Source of the DNA: Varroa destructor
Taxonomy: Eukaryota > Arthropoda > Arachnida > Mesostigmata > Varroidae
Reading direction: 5' to 3'
DNA: 64,000 bases
NCBI RefSeq assembly: GCF_002443255.2
Contig: NW_019211459.1
Coordinates: 22,036,147-22,100,146 of the forward strand
Under the pieces are notes generated by a model that was given only the letters and a program-made list of their open reading frames with translations, was not told where the DNA came from and searched no databases. Positions 12,501 to 24,663 of the stretch are shown here, piece by piece. Position 1 is the stretch's first letter. Each line of letters begins with the position of its first letter. The position numbers and the translations under genes are program-made.

Positions 12501-15140
12501 CGTCTGTGAAAAAAGAAGCTATGTCTGTTATTATAAATATTCTTACTATATCCAAATCCAAGTAAGCATAATTTAGTTTTTATTTAGAACAAAGCATGCA
12601 ACAGATCACTCAACACCAACAAGTTAACTCTTCCTTTTTAACTTTTCTTGTTTAATAGGATTTACGAACCTTTCTTATTACACAGACCTATTCACATTAC
12701 CTGTTTTTTTTTTCTATACCGTTTTATCGACAACCCGCTGTGACGCTTAAGAGAACAGCAGGCATTCCGCTATCCATCTAAAACGTTAACTTAGCTTTCC
12801 TATTTTGCTATGCTATCTTGAACACGCCTCTGTGTCTGTATAGCTCTGTCTAGTAATTGGCAGGGTGTTCATCATCTCGGACAAGTTCTCGAAGGGTAAT
12901 CAGGCCTGCTTCCCTGTGTACAATGCCTTGTAAATTCTTTCTGCAAACATGGATCACGTCACTATGAGAACCGATGTTGCGCGCCTACGATCTCTGTTTA
13001 GTTCGCAAAACAGCCCTAGGCGGTTCGCTTGAACAGCGGTAAATAATAGACAGATGTTCATTCTTGTATGCCTCGTACATTAAACGTTGCCTGGGTCTGA
13101 AACCTATCACATTTACGTGTCTCGCAGCAGTTTTTTACGGCTCTTATCAACAAGTCAAATTTAGTGCGAGCTGTTTAAACATTCATATTTTTCCTACGAA
13201 ACGTGAGCGAAAGTAGGCTTCGACAACAATTCCCGCTAAATGCAGATTTGATTGTAGTTCCGATAACGTTTGTTCGGATTATTTAGGAGCCATTTGCGTT
13301 TTGTCTAAGTACGTAAAAGTTCTTAGATTTATGTTTTTTATTCATTAGCCTGCCTTCCCACTGGCGATTCGTCTGCTGGCAAAGAAATAACACACTTAGT
13401 ACAAGCTAAAAGTATGCTAGAATAGGTATTTCACTTAACAAACGTTTATACATGATCATTGATTTAGTCTGTTATCGTTGTGTTTTATTTGCTATTGAGC
13501 CTCAAAGAGAAACACGAAATAGAAGTTCCTACGTTGCTATTGCAGCAGAACTTGATTCCGTGTTATTACTATACGGTGAGCCATACAGTGCAAATGAGGA
13601 TAATGATTGTCGTCTGCGATAGCGTTCGTTGGGCTCCTTAATGTCGTCCGACCGACCAGTTTCGTGTGTACAAATACACACAAACCGCAAGACAGGGAAG
13701 ACAAAGCAGACAAAAACCTTCCAATCGGTCCCAGATCTCACAGGAAACGTGGTTGGGCACTGCATGCATGAAAGTGTCATAGCCCATCGCAAGAGGACAA
13801 ACGAATTGCCTGTTACTAGACCGTATACACAACCCGCCTTCGACTTTCGTCCATATTGGTACATATACAAATGTTATCATTATTTCTATCCGGAATTTTT
13901 GCAACGTGCTAATGGGCCGATCCTTTACATACTACCCTATCTATAATACATTGGCTTTAAATTGTTCCTCAGTTTGCCGCTTCTAACTGCGTTCAATCTA
14001 CGCGCTACAAACCAATGTTCCTTTGCTTTTGCTTTTAATTGCTCCACAATGGGTAACAAGGTTTTAGATGTCCTCGAGGTCCTTCGTTCCATTTCCTATG
14101 AGCATGGACTATGGGATCGTTCACGAACACATGTACTATTATTACGTACAGAGTACAACTAAAGCAATCGCTCTTATTCATGACACGCCTGTCTACACAG
14201 GACATGCATGAAGCTTTCAATACACGCGCCCTAATAGGTATTCCGCGATTTTGCCTAAGGGGGCATTGGCTAACAAAAGGCCTCTCGTAGGAAAAAACGA
14301 TTTTCTATAGAAAGCGATTAGCTCAGTAAGACATTTTTTCCAATTTAGAGCATCCTCCCTGCAGTTCGCCCTTCATCCACTCATCATTATTCATGCCATA
14401 CCGAGGCTTTAACAACGTAACGCCTGTTAAAGCAGCATCTTCCGAGTGCAGATATGGATCCCGTAACGATTAGACATTCCGTGTTGTTCAGTCTGAGGTC
14501 AACACCATTGAGTCTGGGGAAACCTTACCGGATGCTAAGACAGACCACGTAGCGCCCTAGTGGGCCTTGTGCGTAGCCAACGCGAGTACGCGAAACGACA
14601 TATAGTTGCTGTAGTTTGTTCGATTCGTGAGCTAGCCTTTAAACCCAGTAGCCCAAAAAACCTGGGAGTTGTTTTGAGCATTTGCTATGAAACACAACTT
14701 AAAAGACCCTCTGAAAGCTTAGAGATAATTAGCATATTATCACTGTAATGATAGATTTGCCGGTAACGAATTTAACTCGTAACCGTTAATGAAATTTTCA
14801 AATGGTTTCAAGCGAGTGATAGGAATTAGTTTGAGACTTGTTCTGAGACGGGAGATCAGAAGCAGGTATTGCGACAAAAATTTTCATAAGCGTGCAATCT
14901 TGGCCTAAACAATTAGTTGGGAAACTGACCTTCTTCAGTAGATAACAACAGAACAAAGTAGGCAAAATGGCCGGGCCTATTATGACAATGCATTTTTTCA
15001 CAAGTTTCGCGCCAAATACCATTTCTTGAATGGTTGTCTTTCATCTTCGACTACTTTCTTTCCGCCCTGCATTCGTATGACACTAATAAAAAAAAAAATA
15101 GGCTCTGCCCATTTCACTGAATGTCGTACCCTTATCGTTA
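9600..15140. other. non-genic stretch
   Basis: Long AT-rich region. The frames at 10004-10324, 10906-11163, 13529-13946 and 14560-14748 lack recognisable domains and lie at chance length. The 13.5-13.9 kb frames overlap in three phases on both strands. I see no RNA gene or transposon signature. Confidence 0.5.
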
Positions 15141-15146
15141 GAACCC

Positions 15147-15180
15147 TAACCCTGTAAAAATTAAATATTTTACAAGGTTA
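15147..15180. repeat. hairpin (13-bp arms)
   Basis: TAACCCTGTAAAA at 15147-15159 pairs with TTTTACAAGGTTA at 15168-15180 with one mismatch around an 8-base AT loop. Confidence 0.65.
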
Positions 15181-15450
15181 TCCATCATTTTTACATTTGA
15201 GGTTCGTATTACTGGTGCCTTTGTTGACCGATGTTAGTTCGTCTCCACGCACATCTATAGCGCCTGTCTGCTCATCAAGTTGAACACTAGAAAGGCAGTG
15301 AAAAGCTCTCTCAGAAACTTTCAAACCAGCAAGCCTTGAAAGCCAGCAATGAAACTAGCTACGACGTGATCTGTCAAGGTTGCTTCTCTCCGTCATCAAA
15401 AATTTCTCCCAGGCATACCCTTACCGTCCTAGTTTTCTTTGTTCCCCTAG

Positions 15451-15679
15451 CCTTTCGGACTGCCAAAGGCGTCGAACCTTTTTCGATGCAATGCTAGAAA
15501 CCGTAACCTGCTGCATCTTTACTGCCGGAAGAGCTGAGTCACGTGTTCAAACAATTGATTTCGACTGTCGACGCAACAAATACGTCACGACAACAGCTAC
15601 CTGCATGATTGCTCAGTCAAAACTTTACATAAATCCAATGCAGCATAATGGTTTTGAATCGGTGGTATTCCACTGTTAG
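15451..15679 (+). CDS. candidate terminal exon, cysteine-containing peptide (unidentified)
   Basis: A pyrimidine tract (CCTAGTTTTCTTTGTTCCCCTAG, 15428-15450) forms a strong acceptor. After it one frame stays open for about 75 codons to a TAG at 15677-15679. The peptide begins LSDCQRRRTFFDAM and ends GFESVVFHC, with seven cysteines, and resembles no family I know. The same frame is open upstream to about 15380, without an ATG there. No AATAAA follows within several hundred bases, and no in-frame donor is strong. A frame of this length is expected many times by chance in 64 kb, so the splice site is the only added support. Confidence 0.22.
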
Positions 15680-15699
15680 CAGTTTCGCACTACCCAGCT

Positions 15700-18590
15700 A
15701 GACCTCGCGCTGCGGCAAGGGCTGAAGGTTGATTTTCGAAGTTCTTGGCGAGAAAGGCGGGTTTAGAAGCTTTTGAAAAACAACGCCGGTAGGTATGCAA
15801 CTTCATTCAAGGATTTGTATCGTGCAGGCGGAAAGTCTCGATATTACTTGCTTTTCCGGGGAGACAAGTTCTGTGTGGAAACCCATTCGAACTTTTGGAA
15901 CCGTCTAAGAACTGGAAATGCGCCGCAACCGGTAGACGCGGGCAGACTCTGTATGCAACTTTAATGCATACACGCAACGTGGTGGCGTGCAGCACCCTTT
16001 TCAGACAGACTTTAGCTCGTTGGAACGCCGAATTGTGAATTGCAATCGCAAACTGTGTGGCTGTTTAGGGCCTCCTCAAAAGTAACTGGCCAGCGGGGAC
16101 TGGGGTTGGAGGGGCGGTGAAAAAACAACGGAGTTCCGACATTCTCTTTTACCTATTCTGCGGCACTGTACCACAGTAGAACGGTACAAGGTAAAGAAAA
16201 CCGGTTGTGCTCAGCTTTCCTCGTCCAGTTTAGACGGGTGCCCGTTGCCTTCTGGCGTACCCCTCAACAGCGCGGATGGTGGGAACGTACACTGCTGTTG
16301 ATCTTTAGATCTTTCTCGGGAGCCCGCTTTTCTACGGCCCTCGTTTTATCCCGGTCATACCGGTAGTTAGACCAGTTCAGCCCAGTATATGTTTGCACAA
16401 GCATACAATGTAACAAATTCCCAGTGGAAGCTTGTTTGGTGCTCGATGCATTCGCATCGCGTTCTGTTCTACCCAGACCCGAGTCGCGCATTACACGACG
16501 GAACCAGCTTATAGTTATACCATGATATTTCACCAGATTCGTCATGGTAACAGGTCCAGCTATGGTCGTAATGCTACCGACGCACGTGTATCAGGCTCCG
16601 TCGTTCGGCCGTGGTCTTGCTGCCAGTCTCTTCAGGCTATCGTACATGGTCCTATGTCCCCGATGTTATATTTTTACAGATTTTTTTGCACTCTCGCACT
16701 GCACAGCACTCAGTGTATCTTGAGTCAAACCACCACTATCAACGGTGTCAACGGTTTGGGCAGCGGCGTAGTAGCGGTAGTCGACTGAGCCCGCGTGGTA
16801 CAGAGAAGTTTTTCTCCTCAGATGCACGCCCACCTCAATTTTGTTGCTCGTGTGGGACCAGGGGTTCCCGTACCGACTGTCGTCACAAAACAGCCAGCTG
16901 CTTCCGTAACTCCAGTACAGCAAATTATATACACATACATATAAGAAGAAAGTGTTCACTTATTAGATTCTAGCTTTGAATAACAGTTGAACATTGAGTG
17001 AGTATAGCAGAGTGCGATGCATGGATTATGTAGACTGGCAAAAAATAAATGTCGAGTGCATAGTATAGCGATAGCGTGTCTAGATTATATTCATCCCCAC
17101 TAGCGAAATGTGTCCCCTTCAACCTGGTCTCACCATCTCTATCATTTGCGTCTGTGCGTTATGCACAGATGTTTTGCCGCAACCAAAGTCAAAGACAGCA
17201 CGTAAAGACCACTACAAAATTAGCGGTAATATCCAGTGCTTTGTTCTACCCTTATTAGTATAAATGTCAGAGTTCAACTGCGTGGCCATTTAGGTTATGG
17301 ATGCGTCCGCCTCGTAATCGCGTCCTTATCGTCTTGAGGCAAATGCCCAGTTCTGAGTAGTAAGCCTACTACCGACCGCAGTGGGTTACATATGATAGAT
17401 AGTTTTCATCACCGAACCGGCTGGTCCGCTTGTCTAGCGAGATCTGAGACTTCCCTGTACTGACTCGTTATACCACGCAAACACACATAGTTATGCATAT
17501 TCAAGCGCACACTGTTCACGCACTATTCGCATAAGCCTTTTTCGTAAACATAATACCTTGTATGTTCCCAGTTTGCACTATATTTTCGCCTTTTCATCTA
17601 TCCTACACATTGTTTTACGCCCACAGCCCCCCTTTCGTTAGGTCTTTCATTATGCAAACCGAGAAGACCTTGAGAACTTTTAATTATTTTTACACTTCTG
17701 CCTTCGTTCGTTAGTCACCGGTAGCTAGCCAGCATTTGTCGGCGTCGAGCATTCCGTACGCCCTTTCACTTACAAACAAAAACCTCCAACGAGCAGAACG
17801 CTGCTGGTAGCAGCTGCACAGGAGCGGCCGTGGCTGGGTTTACGGACTTGGCATACGGGCCGATAGCTATACTTACTACTAACACCACCGCCTTGCGACC
17901 TGCTCCCTGCAGCCCTGCCTTGACCTAGTGTGCTTCGATGGTTCTCGAACGTGGTCATGTCGGCAGCCATGTGTGCATGCTAAGTCAGAACGGAGTAAAA
18001 ATAATTGTGGGCTAATTATTAGACGGACAAAAAAGGGGAAATATGGAGCAGAACATGACTGGGCTGGTGGCGCTGAAGCTGCAGCAAAGCCTCATTTCTA
18101 ACCTTGAGAAAAGAGACCTAAGACTCGGCTTACTCTGGAACAGGAGGGTTCGGCTAACGCCGAAAAACAACAACTAGCATCGATGAAGCTGAGCGGTTTG
18201 CAGTGTCGAAACAGTCGATGCTGTCGCTGCCGTCTCTGCCTAGGTCATCGAGGGTTTAAAGGAGCGTTTGCAGAGGGCCCGCACAACCAGTGAGTTTTCA
18301 TACGGCATAGTGCTGTTGCCGTGTTGAAATATCGGAAAGGAATAAACACGGACAGCAAAACAGATTCATAGAACATGAAAGGAAGTTAACGGAGGCTCGT
18401 TTGACTTGCCTCGTACGACCTGTCTGTAATTGTACGAACGCTGATGGCCATGCGGTGTCGATTTGGCTTTCTATAACGTGCTTTTGAGACGATCCGGAGT
18501 CTTGAAGTAAGTACGCGCCGTGATGTTGCCTACTGTTTTCGTTCTTAACTATGTAAAAATTCGGCAGAGTGAATCAGGAAGGGTCACTTA
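15700..18590. other. non-genic stretch, locally GC-richer
   Basis: Frames at 16264-16545, 16432-16973 and 16666-16959 overlap on both strands, as expected from base composition rather than coding. No domain, RNA gene or repeat was recognised. Confidence 0.45.
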
Positions 18591-18601
18591 GTAGTCGCAA
18601 T

Positions 18602-18660
18602 GAGAGAGCCTGCCGGCCTGCTTAGCTGGCCGGTGTATGGGTTCAGCCCAAATTCTCTCT
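18602..18660. other. compact three-stem foldback
   Basis: AGAGAG (18603-18608) pairs with CTCTCT (18655-18660). They enclose CCGGCC/GGCCGG (18613-18618 with 18628-18633, 9-base loop) and TGGG/CCCA (18638-18641 with 18647-18650). This forms a miniature three-way junction about 59 bases long. It is smaller than a tRNA and has no valid T-loop, so I do not call a tRNA. Confidence 0.4.
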
Positions 18661-18669
18661 AATCTATTC

Positions 18670-19560
18670 ACTTTTACCATAGGAGGGGTTCTGTTTGTAG
18701 CGGTGCCACCTATCACTCGTAGATCGATCAGCAAATAACTCTGAACTCAAACGAGTACACGGCATTCTACCCTGCCTGGCTCATATAGGCTGGCCAGTGA
18801 CTATACTTAAAATGACAGATATTTACCTGATCAACTATAGAAGGATTCGAAACCGAATTAGAGCTCTTTGGAGGCTGATAAACACGCTACAGCCTGGTCA
18901 CCTTACGTGGAGCACACCTTTCTCTACACCATGTGTGTTAGATCAATTGGAAAGTAGCAATTGTCTAACTTAATAATTAACACAGTTTATTTAACGCCTG
19001 CTTTAGAGCTTGATGCTCTCTTTTTATAGGGTCTTTGGTGTTTGCAACGCCATTGAGACTTTGGCCAGGTTATCTTGTTCAAACTTTTCTTTATGAATAG
19101 AACAAAGGCTCAAATATTTTGAATCCCATACAACGTCCTCTACAATAGATAGTTTTTCGTCACTTGAAGAAAGATAATTGTTGCACAAGGTGCATACTGA
19201 AAATAAAAAAGGAATATTCTCTGACGATTTTCAATAGAAAGGCAAGTGGTTAAACCCTGTACAACTTCCGACAAGGTCACCTCAAAGACTCTGATAAACT
19301 TTAATGGGACGGTCAACCGCAAGCTTTTAGCATATAGTAAATAGTAGATAAACGCGGCTTTTGATTCGGACTGAATTAACAAATTGAAACGTAAAAGTTT
19401 TGATATAGAGAGAAACCGTGTAAAATCATCCTGCACGTCCTTATTGTTAAACCAAACGTGGCTTGGCGATTTAGAAGGTTCCGGAAACACTCTTAGGAGA
19501 ACTCGTTCGTTATTATAAATATAATTTTTTCATTATCAGATCGTCAGGCTAAACTGTCTT
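18670..19560. other. non-genic stretch
   Basis: Contains a minus-strand frame of 116 codons at 19140-19490 with no recognised domain and no supporting signals. Confidence 0.4.
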
Positions 19561-19587
19561 GCACTTTTTCTTATTTTTTTCTTACAG

Positions 19588-19742
19588 CGGGGATATTTCC
19601 TTGTGAGGAAGATCTCCATAAAACGTCCAAACGCGAATACGCGACCTTGCAAAACTATCCCAGTCTCACTGCCGTTTTAGCCATTAACAGATCTTCGTGC
19701 CCGTCGTATAGATCAAACCCTACTTTATTTATTGGCATGTGA
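19588..19742 (+). CDS. candidate terminal exon after a textbook acceptor (unidentified)
   Basis: TTTTTCTTATTTTTTTCTTACAG ends at 19587, with a branch-point-like GCTAAAC about 40 bases upstream, making one of the best 3' splice sites in the window. Two frames stay open. Phase 2 gives 50 codons to a TGA at 19740-19742 (GIFPCEEDLHKTSKREYATL, then ending NPTLFIGM). Phase 0 gives 30 codons to a TAG at 19678-19680 (begins RGYFLVRKISIKRP). I recognise neither. No AATAAA follows closely. It may be a real last exon, a non-coding exon, or an unused pyrimidine tract. Confidence 0.28.
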
Positions 19743-20050
19743 CTAGCCGGATCCATCCTTGCAGCCTATCATCGATAATAAGAGGCCGGAAGCGGATCCT
19801 GAGTCGCCAATGGATAGCCTCCAAGAATGACTTTTTTGTTTGGCGAAAAATCCATTTCGCAACACTAGGAAGTTAGCAGTTTTTTTGAAATGAGGTGACT
19901 AAACAAAGTTGTTTTCTGAACAGTCTAATAGTTTACCCGTCGATTTAACTTTAAACAGATCTGGGCAACAGTTTCTTATGCTGGCTTAAACTAACTGGCG
20001 GATGGTAAAGCACTAAAGAATCTAGAATTTACGGACGTACTTTTGTTCCA

Positions 20051-20058
20051 TAAAAAAA
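20051..20058 (-). terminator. Pol III-type T run downstream of the tRNA relic
   Basis: On the minus strand a run of seven T lies a few bases beyond the 3' end of the tRNA-like element, in the position of a Pol III terminator. Confidence 0.45.
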
Positions 20059-20064
20059 TGTATT

Positions 20065-20123
20065 TTCCCCGTTGGGGAACCGAACCCCAGTCTCCCACGC
20101 GACCGACCACTATACTACTGAGA
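20065..20123 (-). pseudogene. tRNA-Asp-like pseudogene, anticodon arm deleted
   Basis: Read on the minus strand, the 5' acceptor strand TCTCAGT and the D-arm region TAGTATAGTGG match eukaryotic tRNA-Asp. So do GGGAGAC, a perfect T-arm (TGGGG, loop TTCGGTT, CCCCA), and the 3' acceptor strand ACGGGGA. The element is about 59 bases instead of about 72. The missing bases are most of the anticodon arm, including the GTC anticodon. The acceptor has one mismatch and one G-T pair. The T-stem outer pair is T-A where the usual pair is C-G, so pairing is kept. The B box carries G where A58 is near-invariant. A run of seven T lies about 6 bases downstream on the minus strand, as for Pol III termination. 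It cannot decode, so it is a pseudogene or SINE-head remnant. Confidence 0.72.
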
Positions 20124-20240
20124 AGTACATACGGGTACGAAATGGCTTAATTATCATGTAATTTGTTATTACGGACTCATTAGCTGCATTCGCTCCTACT
20201 GTTATTTAAATAGCATTTTTTTTCTGCGGTTTCTGTTTAG

Positions 20241-20366
20241 GTACAATCAGCAGACAAGAAATATTCTCTAAGTTTAAGCTCTAATTCTAGGATGACAATT
20301 AAAATTAACTTTTATCAGCTCATTGCTAACAAAGTTATAAGTGGAATTTGTGAAGTTGCACTTTGA
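20241..20366 (+). CDS. candidate exon after TTTCTGTTTAG acceptor (unidentified)
   Basis: A T-rich tract ending TTTCTGTTTAG (20230-20240) precedes 41 open codons and a TGA at 20364-20366. The peptide begins VQSADKKYSLSLSSNSR and ends SGICEVAL. An in-frame TAG forms the acceptor itself, so the frame opens exactly at the splice site. No donor, poly(A) signal or homology is recognised. Confidence 0.15.
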   Translation, partial: VQSADKKYSLSLSSNSRMTIKINFYQLIANKVISGICEVAL

Positions 20367-20379
20367 ATTACAAAACCCC

Positions 20380-22500
20380 AGTAATTGCTTCTGATAAAGG
20401 TGAACATGTGTAGCTAATGGACCTTGTAATGGGCGGTCATCGGTTTGTGTAAAAAAAAATATTTTAAAATATTCAAGACATTGTTCCCATTACATATTGA
20501 ATTGCTCGAACTGTAAGGCGCAAAGACCCTGGAGCAAATATATTTTGCTGTATATTAAATGTACTCTGCCTTATCCTTTGCCCATTCTGAGAGTTTCTCA
20601 ACATCTGTGTGCCTGTAATTTGCATTACCATTTCTAATATTGTTATCGATAACCTGTTGAAGAGTCAATAGGATACGCCACATCATATATTGCAGTCTAC
20701 AAGCCATAAAAGCAATGGAACTTTGTGTGTTTTTTTGTGTGGACTTTTTGTGTAGTGCGAAATCATCTGGATTTTGAGATATGGAGGGTGACGCCATCGT
20801 TCGGGTTTGATTTCCCGTTTCGATTCAAAGAGCGATTGAAGCATAACAATAAACTGGTGAGCTGTTGTCAAATGATTGAATTTTTTTATTGTCAACTACT
20901 ATACCACAGATCTATCAACTGGTAATAGTTGCGCGGTCGTCTCTAAGGGACACCACATGTCCATCCACTTCACGTTTACATCTACCATAAACTTACTTTA
21001 TGAGATGCCTAATTTTTGGTTTAATTTTTGCTAGTTAGTGTGTTAGTTACATTTTTATAATCCTCGGTTTGAAAACGACTAGACTGAACATACTTTCAAT
21101 GTTGTGTTCTGTTTAGAAGTTTCTGTAACTATAGCAGCTTAATTGTTCCCTTATAAAAGGAGCGTAGCCGCGTCTTCCAAGGCCTTAGATTTCTTCACTT
21201 CTGTTCCTAAAATACTAGTACTAGTAACGAACTACTATCTCGCTGCAGATTTCTTTTCCAAGTATTCTCATCGATCTGCGATGAGTTTCGCCATCGCTCG
21301 TATTTTTGAAAAGCAGAAATTTAGTCATCAAGAACTGACTCTCAGCACTCATTGATTATGCTTATTCAACCTACAGCCGTGGAGGGCCAACGTTTTGATG
21401 TGGATATTTGCAGAATGTCGCCTGTTAACTACGTTTTTTTTCGACGCGTAGCACCGAGCAGCCTAATAATTTGCGGGGCTGAAGGTTTTTGCGGACCCAG
21501 TGACCCAATATTATGACTTGTGTTGCGCAAGGTATGACAACGATGCTGGGCAGTAATCACATTAACTAGATTGGAACTACCAAAGCGAATAACAAGGCGC
21601 TTCAGAATATATGTATACATGATGATGGTGATTATTATTATTATATTTGACTACGGTGACAACAAAGTTCGATTTGTTGTCAAATCTAAGATAAAGTATC
21701 AAACTGGTACCTGAAGTCAGTGTTTAATAGGATGCAGTGTCTCTAGGCTACCCAATAATTGAAGTTTCGAAATTCAGTTTCTTAAGTATACTTCAAAACC
21801 AACGCACAAGGTCTCTAGCGCGCTAAAATCTTATAAGATCCCTAAAATACAACAGCCCATGCGCCCCTTATCCTGCTTACATCTCATTTTGAGTCTTCAT
21901 AGAAGGTGGGTCGACGCTGTGAGTTGTCCTGCGAGTTCCATCCTGTCGCGATGTTCTCTGCCTCAGAGGCCTTCCTTGACGCCCATACGACACTTCGAAT
22001 AGCGAAGATCAGGCACTAAAAGTTTTCATTGTTATTTACGCTTTGAATACGGACAGTTTTCGGGCTGGAGATAATGCGCGCGCACTTTTGAAATGTAAAC
22101 TGTTATATAAAAAATTATTTGTTTTATATGAAATTGCTCTTTTTTATATTATAATTTGTCGGATACTATATCTATTAAAAGAAATAACATATAATATATT
22201 TAAAATATACATTTTAAACGAGGCACATATCTTCAAGATAGCGCTTTTCGAATCTAAGTACATTTATCCATCTGCCTTCTAACTGTACAAGCTTAAAACT
22301 CGATGTGTAGTTGCACGTAACGCAAGATAGTCTGGAGGAACGCTCTTTACCTGAGCAGAGCTTCATAGGTGGTTAAGAGCCTCGGATAGATATATCTATC
22401 GGCCGACAATGTGACTACTTCAGAATAGAGCGTGCGGATCTGCTTTGTTGTTCTTGTCCCGCAGACCGCGCTGTTAAACGATCTTTGTGGCCTACCGCCT
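20380..22500. other. non-genic stretch
   Basis: AT-rich. The frame at 22043-22282 encodes a low-complexity Ile/Leu/Tyr peptide typical of translated AT-rich DNA. A 10-bp perfect foldback with a 6-base loop lies at 21657-21682. Nothing else is supported. Confidence 0.5.
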
Positions 22501-22530
22501 AACGTCAAATTACTACTGCTCCAACCGTCA

Positions 22531-22620
22531 AAGGATTTTTAATTTAAAAAGAAAAGTACTCTAAAAGTCAAACTTAAGGATTTTTAATTTAAAGAGAAAA
22601 GTTCTCCAAAAGTCAAACTT
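22531..22620. repeat. 45-bp tandem duplication
   Basis: Two head-to-tail 45-base copies (22531-22575 and 22576-22620), each starting AAGGATTTTTAATTTAAA and ending AAAAGTCAAACTT, with three differences. It is a local tandem duplication with no coding context. Confidence 0.93.
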
Positions 22621-22629
22621 AATTTTACC

Positions 22630-24550
22630 TGTCCATCTATGTAACTATTAGAAAGCTTTAGAAGGTCCGAAGCTGACGTTTTCTTTCTTCTGTAATACGG
22701 AAAGGGCCAGTGGAGGGGGAGAAATTAGCCATATCAGACGAAAACCCGTGGGGACTGCCTTCACTGCCTTTTATAAACAGGCCGAATAGTTAACCGAGCA
22801 AACCCTTGTCCTCTATACAGTACTCAACTTTATGTGTGAGCCGTTCCAAAGTAGGTTTTGTTTGTGTGACCGGTCGGACTGGCTGGCAGGCGGTACGGCC
22901 GCCGTGGACTACTTCGAACGGTTTCAGGGGATTGCGCTTTGATGTCCTACTAAACCCGTATACTGTGTGCTGGAGCTTCATAGGACCAACCTGTTGCAGT
23001 AGCTGTTATTGAGTCGTTGCAGTTGCGCTGGTGCTACATGGCTGACAGAACGGATGGGGGGTAAAAATTTACAGGTTACGTTCAAGTATTTCCGTTAAGC
23101 TGCGTGTGTATTTATGCGTATTTATCACCTGCTTTTTTGGCTTTCATAATATATAGTCTCTCAACACATAGGCGTATCTTCAATAATTAATGAACTGTCA
23201 AGTAAATTTAAAGCGAGCATATACTTTGAAACCCAGTAGCAGGCAGTTGGTCTCATCTTTAAAAATGTTTCTAAATCCAACTGTTATTATTTTTCCGTTT
23301 TCACATGATTGTGCCAGTTCTATTATACGTCTATACATATTCTATACATATAAAAACACGCCTTTTACACAATGGGTTCGGGCTAGTTGAGGCTCTAAAT
23401 AACGAAACAGGATGAAAGGGTCAATTATTGTTCATATATGTCACGTTTAGGTATGGCATATCTATGCAGTGTTCCGTGTACAGATTTTCGTAGATAACAA
23501 ACAAGTGTTAGGTGCCAGGAACGCCAGTTTACAAACAGCTCAGTCAATTTGACCCTTACCTTTTTCATATATAGAGTCACTAAGATATCGACACGAGAGA
23601 AACGCTACGACATCGTTTTGTATATCGCGTAACTGAGCGTAACTTCAGAGCAAAAGTATGGTGAATCGTAGGATGAATTATCGTATATCAATGCCATCAA
23701 AAATCGGCCACCGTAATATAGAATTCGTTCTGTGAAATAAAACGTCAGCTGTAAGGCAACCTGTTCCCTTTTCAAATTAGACTATCAAGCTATAAAGGAA
23801 GGTAAAAGTTAAGCTATAAGGGAAGCTATAAAAACGATCTGCGCACGGCCTCAAATAAAAAAAAAAATAGCTAAAGTTAAATTACATACATATTAACAAA
23901 ACTAGGTTCTTTACAATCTAGCTACCTGACTATCCATATTACGAAGGCGGTAATAAAGTCAGCTTCATGTCGTTCAACAGTCCATTTAACGGCTAGGTAA
24001 CTAAACCCAGACCAGTGACCAGTGATAGTTATTTTATACTATTTTTGAAAGTTAGGTGGAATATACTTTTTTGAACTGAGCAAATAAACCCATTGACAAT
24101 TAGTAGTTTAATAGGTGCCAACGCGGGCCAGTTTCGATCTAAAGGTCGACATAGACAGATCATGATGATATTCCATGTACTAAAAGATACTGCTTTACCT
24201 AATCATCGATGCTATATCATTCTAATCTTAGAGTTCAAGATTCTTGGTATTTTAAAGATTGCCAGTATTAGGTTTTTTTTTTTTGTATTTTCACTATTGT
24301 TATTATTAGCAGTATTCATTCGGTTGTACACCGTTACGTTTGTCGGCCATACAAGGCGAAGGAAGTAAATAAGAGAGTGTATCTCAAATGCCGATGAGCG
24401 TGGCGTAATAGAATGGGGTGTATGATTGATATTATTCCGAGGGTAGACGATAGACACACACGTTCTAAATAACATCGAAGAATCGGACGAAAGCGGGAAG
24501 GTGACAGGGACGAGAACGAATATCATTTCTTCCGCAGCCGACTCCTTCTT
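22630..24550. other. non-genic stretch
   Basis: No supported exon. Frames at 22790-23012 overlap on both strands. A short imperfect repetition of GCTATAAAGGAAG/GCTATAAGGGAAG lies near 23790-23830. A T10 run lies near 24272. Confidence 0.45.
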
Positions 24551-24565
24551 TGCGCGAGCGAAATC

Positions 24566-24573
24566 TATATAGA
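24566..24573 (+). promoter_or_regulatory. TATA-box candidate (TATATAGA)
   Basis: TATATAGA sits in a locally GC-rich, CpG-containing segment, about 98 bases upstream of a short ATG-initiated frame. Spacing to a start site of about 30 bases plus a short leader is plausible. No initiator motif is clear. Confidence 0.25.
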
Positions 24574-24663
24574 ACAGACCACCGCCGTCGCGTTTCCGGA
24601 CAATTTATCACTAAAGATTGACCGAACAGCGCAGGCAAGCCGGTCGGGGAGAGATACGACAGG

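Noticed and set aside
15139..15152. Two CCCTAA telomere-like units
   Set aside because: Only two units, and they form part of a hairpin arm; far too short for a telomeric insertion.
22043..22282. 79-codon frame rich in Ile, Leu and Tyr, apparently membrane-like
   Set aside because: Typical translation of AT-rich DNA; no splice, promoter or poly(A) support.
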